DNA of 7,927 bases from Chloroflexi bacterium UBA2235 (lineage in GTDB: Bacteria > Chloroflexota > UBA11872 > UBA12225): assembly GCA_002347925.1 (NCBI GenBank), contig DDYL01000056.1, positions 1 to 7,927 of the forward strand. Direction: 5' to 3'. Shown piece after piece: positions 5,224-7,927 of this stretch. The position numbers were made by a program, and so were the translations under genes. A model generated the notes under the pieces. The model saw only the letters and a list, made by a program, of their open reading frames with translations. It searched no databases and had not been told where the DNA came from. The stretch's first letter is position 1; each line of letters starts with the position of its first letter.

Positions 5224-5229
5224 CCGGCC

Positions 5230-5943
5230 ATGCGACATTCGTTTGCCGGTCTGGCCCATACCGTGCGTGCCATCGGCGTCGCAATTGCAACGATGCTTGC
5301 GTTTCCCGGAATGACGCACGCGGCACCCGATTGCAATGTGAACCGCAACCTTGTGAACGCCGATCTGACCGGATGCGATTTGTCTGGAGTGGACCTGACC
5401 GGCGCGATGATGTCCGGTGCGACGCTCTACAACGCTGACCTCACCGGGGCCATCCTCGTCGGTGCGGACCTGACCAAGGCGACCCTGCGCGGCGCGGGCC
5501 TCTCTTACGCCGACTTGTCCGGAGCAAACCTCACCAAGGCGACGATGCGGGATGCCGACCTGTTCGGGGCGACGCTGACGGGTGCCAACCTGACTGGCGT
5601 GTTCGTGCCTGCGTCGACGTTCTGGCACGCTGACCTGGCCGGCGCGAACCTGACGAATGCCAAATTGTCGGACTCGAACCTGTCCGGGGCCAACCTGCGT
5701 GGGGCAATCATGGTTGGCACTGAGCTATCGCGCGTGTCCCTTCGAAGCGCGAACCTCGATGGGGCGAACCTCTCGAGGGCTATCCTGTTCCAATCGGACC
5801 TGACGCGCGCCAGTTTGTCGCAGGCCAACCTGACAGGCGCAGACCTTACGGATGCGGCACTTTTCGGCACCACCTTCACTGGTGCAAACATGTCCGACGC
5901 CATCCTGACCGGCGCGAAGGGATACGCCCCGCTCCCTGTTTAG
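5230..5943 (+). CDS. Exported pentapeptide-repeat protein
   Basis: A 237-residue protein. Residues 1-32 look like a Sec signal peptide: a short basic N-terminus, a hydrophobic stretch AIGVAIATMLAF (14-25) and probable cleavage after THA or THAA. Residues 38-227 are 38 in-phase pentapeptides without interruption (A[DN]LxX type, such as NADLT, GANLT, SANLD), with L, M, F or V at the centre. Such repeats fold into a right-handed quadrilateral beta-helix, about four pentapeptides per turn, so roughly nine turns here. Cys35 and Cys49 could form a disulfide at the N-terminal end of the helix (inferred). The last ten residues (GAKGYAPLPV) are a short tail. The start at 5230 is chosen because it begins the signal peptide; earlier in-frame codons lack a ribosome site. 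Some family members mimic DNA and bind gyrase, but export makes that role unlikely here. The function is unknown. Confidence 0.88.
   Translation: MRHSFAGLAHTVRAIGVAIATMLAFPGMTHAAPDCNVNRNLVNADLTGCDLSGVDLTGAMMSGATLYNADLTGAILVGADLTKATLRGAGLSYADLSGANLTKATMRDADLFGATLTGANLTGVFVPASTFWHADLAGANLTNAKLSDSNLSGANLRGAIMVGTELSRVSLRSANLDGANLSRAILFQSDLTRASLSQANLTGADLTDAALFGTTFTGANMSDAILTGAKGYAPLPV
5341..5910 (+). repeat. Coding array of 38 pentapeptide (15-bp) repeats
   Basis: The 15-bp period runs continuously, with centre residue Leu in most units and Met, Phe or Val in a few. The least regular units are GVFVP and ASTFW near the middle (5596-5625 region), which may mark a kink or side loop in the beta-helix. 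Confidence 0.85.
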
Positions 5944-5964
5944 GCCATGGAGGTGCCCTGTCCG

Positions 5965-6264
5965 TCAGTCTGGTAGCTCCCCATCCTCTCCGTGAGGTGT
6001 TTGGGCTTCATCGCGGATCATTTCTAGGACCTCGGTTGCGTGGTCAGACAGTTCCATGCCCAAGTAGATGGCAACCATGTCGACCAGTTCCGGCGCGTGG
6101 ATGACTGAGTTGGCATAGAGCAGGCGTCCAAGGACGCTTGTGCGTTCATCGGCAGACATGGGTCCGACTTCCTTGCACGTGGTGATCAGGTCAGAAACCG
6201 TGAACGGGAAGTCCCGGTCGTCCTCCACGCCGTTGATGTCGATCAGCGTGCATGAGATGCTCAT
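5965..6264 (-). CDS. Small acidic protein of unknown function
   Basis: A 99-residue protein that I do not recognise. It begins with a probable beta segment (SISCTLIDING). A mostly helical part follows, including FTVSDLITTCKEVG, DERTSVLGRLLYANSV, APELVDMVAIYLGMEL and ATEVLEMIRDEAQ, and the tail is acidic (GEDGELPD). There is no signal peptide or membrane segment, so it is likely cytoplasmic. The start is supported by AAGAGG 8 nt upstream on the minus strand. A perfect TATAAT at 6382-6377 could drive it, with a leader of about 100 nt. It converges on the pentapeptide-repeat gene (21-nt gap) and diverges from the gene at 6540. It could be a small regulator or partner protein; nothing in the sequence decides this. 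Confidence 0.7.
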   Translation of the reverse strand: MSISCTLIDINGVEDDRDFPFTVSDLITTCKEVGPMSADERTSVLGRLLYANSVIHAPELVDMVAIYLGMELSDHATEVLEMIRDEAQTPHGEDGELPD

Positions 6265-6376
6265 TGGTGATGCCTCTTAGGGTGGTTGCGAAACCAGACT
6301 GCAATCTGATTGGACTGGGTAAGAAACGTGCCCGGTCGCAGCCGACCAGTCGTGGATGGGGTCGAACCCTTCCTCC

Positions 6377-6382
6377 ATTATA
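6377..6382 (-). promoter_or_regulatory. Perfect TATAAT -10 box for the acidic protein gene
   Basis: TATAAT on the minus strand lies in the most A+T-rich stretch of the window. No good -35 element lies 16-18 nt upstream; TTGTCA occurs 24 nt upstream, which is too far. The leader would include a GGTCG-CAGC-CGACC stem (6334-6347). Confidence 0.45.
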
Positions 6383-6437
6383 CCGCATTTTTAGTGGACA
6401 CATGCGTGACAAAACAGTAGTGAAATAGCATCATGAA

Positions 6438-6465
6438 AGATACTTATTGATGAACGACAGTATCT
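6438..6465. promoter_or_regulatory. 7-bp inverted repeat in a divergent intergenic region, possible operator
   Basis: AGATACT (6438-6444) and AGTATCT (6459-6465) are perfect inverted copies separated by 14 nt. They sit between the divergent genes at 6264 (minus) and 6540 (plus), in unusually A+T-rich DNA. This spacing suits a dimeric repressor or a stem-loop. A smaller stem, TCGGT/ACCGA (6471-6485), follows. Confidence 0.4.
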
Positions 6466-6539
6466 CGGAATCGGTTTCTCACCGACCCTGAAGGCATCGT
6501 CCGTCGGCGACCGTTCCATTTCCGTGTGAGGTGCGTGAA

Positions 6540-6845
6540 ATGGGTGTTGTCGGATGGCATACCGTGCGGGTTCCAGGTGGCTTGACCGACGCGAGCATCG
6601 AGATTGCCCGGGAGGTCGCGACGTCGCTCAGGGGGCACGGGGCGACGCAGGTCTACCTCATCAAGGTGGGTGATGACACCCTGCGCTTCCTGGACTTCTG
6701 GCTGGACCGCGCGTCCTACGACCGGTTTATCGTCATTGCCGAAGCGGCGATGTCGCAGGACTTGCCCATGCACTGGGACCTCATGCATGGCGAGTATGTG
6801 TCAGGCGGCGATGGTAACGCGGACATCCTGATGTCGCTCACGTGA
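6540..6845 (+). CDS. Small protein, predicted dimeric alpha/beta barrel, function unknown
   Basis: A 101-residue protein. Predicted order: strand GWHTVRVP, helix SIEIAREVATSLRGHGA, strand TQVYLIKVG, strand TLRFLDFWLD, helix RASYDRFIVIAEAAM, strand MHWDLMHGEYV, then tail GGDGNADILMSLT. This beta-alpha-beta-beta-alpha-beta pattern matches the ferredoxin-like dimeric barrel class (as in DUF1330, antibiotic monooxygenase and NIPSNAP-type proteins), but I see no signature that assigns a family. The ATG at 6540 is preferred because GAGG lies 8 nt upstream; a GTG at 6531 would add three residues but has a weaker site. There is no export signal. It converges on the aldo/keto reductase gene, 35 nt away. 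The fold is inferred from pattern only. Confidence 0.7.
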   Translation: MGVVGWHTVRVPGGLTDASIEIAREVATSLRGHGATQVYLIKVGDDTLRFLDFWLDRASYDRFIVIAEAAMSQDLPMHWDLMHGEYVSGGDGNADILMSLT

Positions 6846-6880
6846 CGTGTTTGAAGGTGCGCCCAGCGTGGTCAGGAAGC

Positions 6881-7927
6881 TCAATTCGTGGCTGCCCTGA
6901 CAGTAACGTTCAGCGCGTCGGTCGACGGGACGGCCAACTCGCGGGTCCGGGGCAGGTTGAACCATGCCGCGTTGCAAGCGTCGCGCTCTTCGTCGGAAAG
7001 CACCACGGCAAGCGAGCCAATCGCCTCCCGCAACTGTTCCGGGTTGTCCGCACTGATCAGCGTGCTCGTAATCGCAGGTTGCGATGCCACCCATGAAAGC
7101 GCAACGTCGGTCAGGGAATGGCCGTGGCGCGCCGCGACTTGCTGGATGCGGTCAACCTCATCAAGGGTTGCATCATTCAAATACCGCCTCCGGTACATCT
7201 CCCCCCGGCTACCGGGCAAGTCAAAACGGTTGCCTGCGGGCAGTTGACGGTTGGAATACGCGCGGGTGAGTAGACCCCCGGCCAGGGGATTCCACGGCAT
7301 GATGGACACGCCGAGCGACTGGCACGCAGGCACGATTTCGTCCTCGATTGCCCGGTGCAGCACGTTATATCGCTGCTGCACCGACGCGAACGCGGGCAGG
7401 GCGAGTTGCCGACTGATCCAGTCAGCCTCGGCAAGTTGCCATGCCTTCAAGTTGCTCGTGCCGATGTACCTGACCTTCCCCGCGTGAACCAGGTCATCAA
7501 GTGCGCCGAGTGTCTCTTGAAGGGGCACGTGCGCGTCGAATGCGTGGGTTTGATAGAGGTCGATGTAGTCGGTTTGGAGGCGTCGCAGGCTCGCCTCACA
7601 CGCCTGGATGACGTGCTTCCTCCCGAGACCCGCATCGTTGGGACGGGAACCGGTGCGGTTGAAAACCTTCGTGGCGATCACCAGTCCGTCCCGCCCTCCG
7701 CGCGAGGCAAGCCAACGCCCGACGATCGTTTCGCTCAGGCCGGCACGTTCCGATGGCGCAAGCGCGGGGTAGACATCGGCACTATCAAAGAACGTGATGC
7801 CGTTCTCGATGGCGGTGTCAAGGATTTGGAACGATGTGGCTTCGTCGGCTTGGTGGCCGAACGTCAGGGTTCCAAGGCAAACTTCCGGGACACGAAGTCC
7901 CGTCCGGCCCAACCGTCTTGTGCGCAT
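6881..7927 (-). CDS. Aldo/keto reductase
   Basis: A 348-residue NADPH-dependent oxidoreductase with a TIM-barrel fold, of normal family length. The start MRTRRLGRTGLRVPEVCLGT matches the family's usual N-terminus, and the ATG is the very last codon of the window, so its upstream region is not visible. The catalytic tetrad is complete: Asp48 and Tyr53 (FFDSADVYP), Lys87 (VIATKVF) and His128 (YQTH). Cofactor-side motifs are YIGTSNL (154-160), QQRYNVL (184-190), PWNPLAGGLL (211-220) and ISADNPEQLREAIG (291-304). The pattern is closest to the aryl-alcohol-dehydrogenase-like or potassium-channel-beta-like group. The enzyme would reduce an aldehyde or ketone in the cytoplasm; the substrate is unknown. 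It converges on the small barrel gene at 6540. Confidence 0.93.
   Translation of the reverse strand: MRTRRLGRTGLRVPEVCLGTLTFGHQADEATSFQILDTAIENGITFFDSADVYPALAPSERAGLSETIVGRWLASRGGRDGLVIATKVFNRTGSRPNDAGLGRKHVIQACEASLRRLQTDYIDLYQTHAFDAHVPLQETLGALDDLVHAGKVRYIGTSNLKAWQLAEADWISRQLALPAFASVQQRYNVLHRAIEDEIVPACQSLGVSIMPWNPLAGGLLTRAYSNRQLPAGNRFDLPGSRGEMYRRRYLNDATLDEVDRIQQVAARHGHSLTDVALSWVASQPAITSTLISADNPEQLREAIGSLAVVLSDEERDACNAAWFNLPRTRELAVPSTDALNVTVRAATN

Larger units (their letters stand above)
4923..5229. other. Hairpin-rich intergenic region without a convincing gene
   Basis: This 307-nt gap lies between the second DUF1330 gene and the pentapeptide-repeat gene. It holds several short perfect stems: 4938-4959, 4976-4990, CGCCG/CGGCG (5040-5053), GCCC/GGGC (5068-5079), 5123-5147 and GGTCG/CGACC (5153-5165). 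It also contains the second 18-bp repeat copy and the second 76-nt repeat copy. A 22-codon frame (GTG 4926 to TAG 4991) begins 3 nt after the DUF1330 stop and ends in the 18-bp repeat. Minus-strand frames crossing the gap have no ribosome sites. A non-coding RNA, decayed gene remnants or plain untranslated sequence are all possible. Confidence 0.5.

Noticed and set aside
5326..5340. Lipoprotein signal (Cys35 after the signal peptide of the pentapeptide protein)
   Set aside because: The residues before the Cys (A-P-D) do not fit a lipobox, which needs Leu at -3 and a small residue at -1.
4912..5628. Long minus-strand frame opposite the pentapeptide-repeat gene
   Set aside because: Most of it is the antisense of a regular 15-bp coding repeat, which leaves frames open artificially. 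Only its part at 5100-5180 matches repeat copy A.
6350..6372. tRNA-like T-arm (GGTTCGACC on the minus strand)
   Set aside because: The flanking bases do not form a 5-bp T-stem, and no matching acceptor, D or anticodon arm is present.
6401..6450. Tiny frames MRDKTVVK (6402) and MKDTY (6433) as leader peptides
   Set aside because: No ribosome sites and no link to a downstream terminator or attenuator.

Overview
The window is G+C-rich with a bacterial layout: short gaps, Shine-Dalgarno sites (AGGAGG, AAGGAG), sigma70-like promoter elements and one probable leaderless start. This fits an actinobacterium-like, high-GC bacterium, possibly an uncultured one. I cannot name a genus, and no rRNA or tRNA helps. 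It reads as an ordinary chromosomal region of small enzymes, binding proteins and paralogues. I see no CRISPR array, transposase, phage gene, toxin pair or recognisable defence operon.

Layout. (1) Bases 1-1303, minus strand: two tandem paralogous SAM-dependent methyltransferases; the downstream one (1-353) is cut by the window edge inside its SAM-binding motif I. (2) 1304-1637: divergent intergenic region. (3) 1638-1934, plus: a small DUF1330 protein, convergent with an alpha/beta hydrolase (1989-2798, minus). Upstream of the hydrolase on the same strand is a small helical protein (2856-3209) built almost entirely of eight tandem 11-residue repeats. (4) 3336-4922, plus: a clear promoter, an extended short-chain reductase like dihydroflavonol-4-reductase (3433-4419), then a second DUF1330 protein (4590-4922). 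(5) 4923-5229: a hairpin-rich, non-coding-looking gap. (6) 5230-5943, plus: an exported pentapeptide-repeat protein. (7) 5965-6264, minus: an acidic protein of unknown function, divergent from a small protein at 6540-6845 predicted to be a dimeric alpha/beta barrel. (8) 6881-7927, minus: an aldo/keto reductase whose start codon lies exactly at the window edge.

How the genes may work together: the three oxidoreductase or hydrolase genes, the methyltransferases and the three small alpha/beta-barrel-type proteins suggest small-molecule (carbonyl or ester) metabolism. They lie in several separate transcription units, and no single pathway can be read from the sequence.

Most unusual structures: (a) the 11-residue repeat protein, with arginine at the same position in all eight repeats; (b) a 76-nt ungapped repeat, about 75% identical, at 3207-3282 and 5103-5178, which ends in both copies at a minus-strand ATG; (c) an exact 18-bp direct repeat at 4402-4419 and 4974-4991, bracketing the second DUF1330 gene and reproducing the last codons and stop of the reductase gene; (d) the tandem methyltransferase pair with a conserved N-terminal block outside the SAM domain. 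Identities and motifs were counted by eye; no database search was possible.
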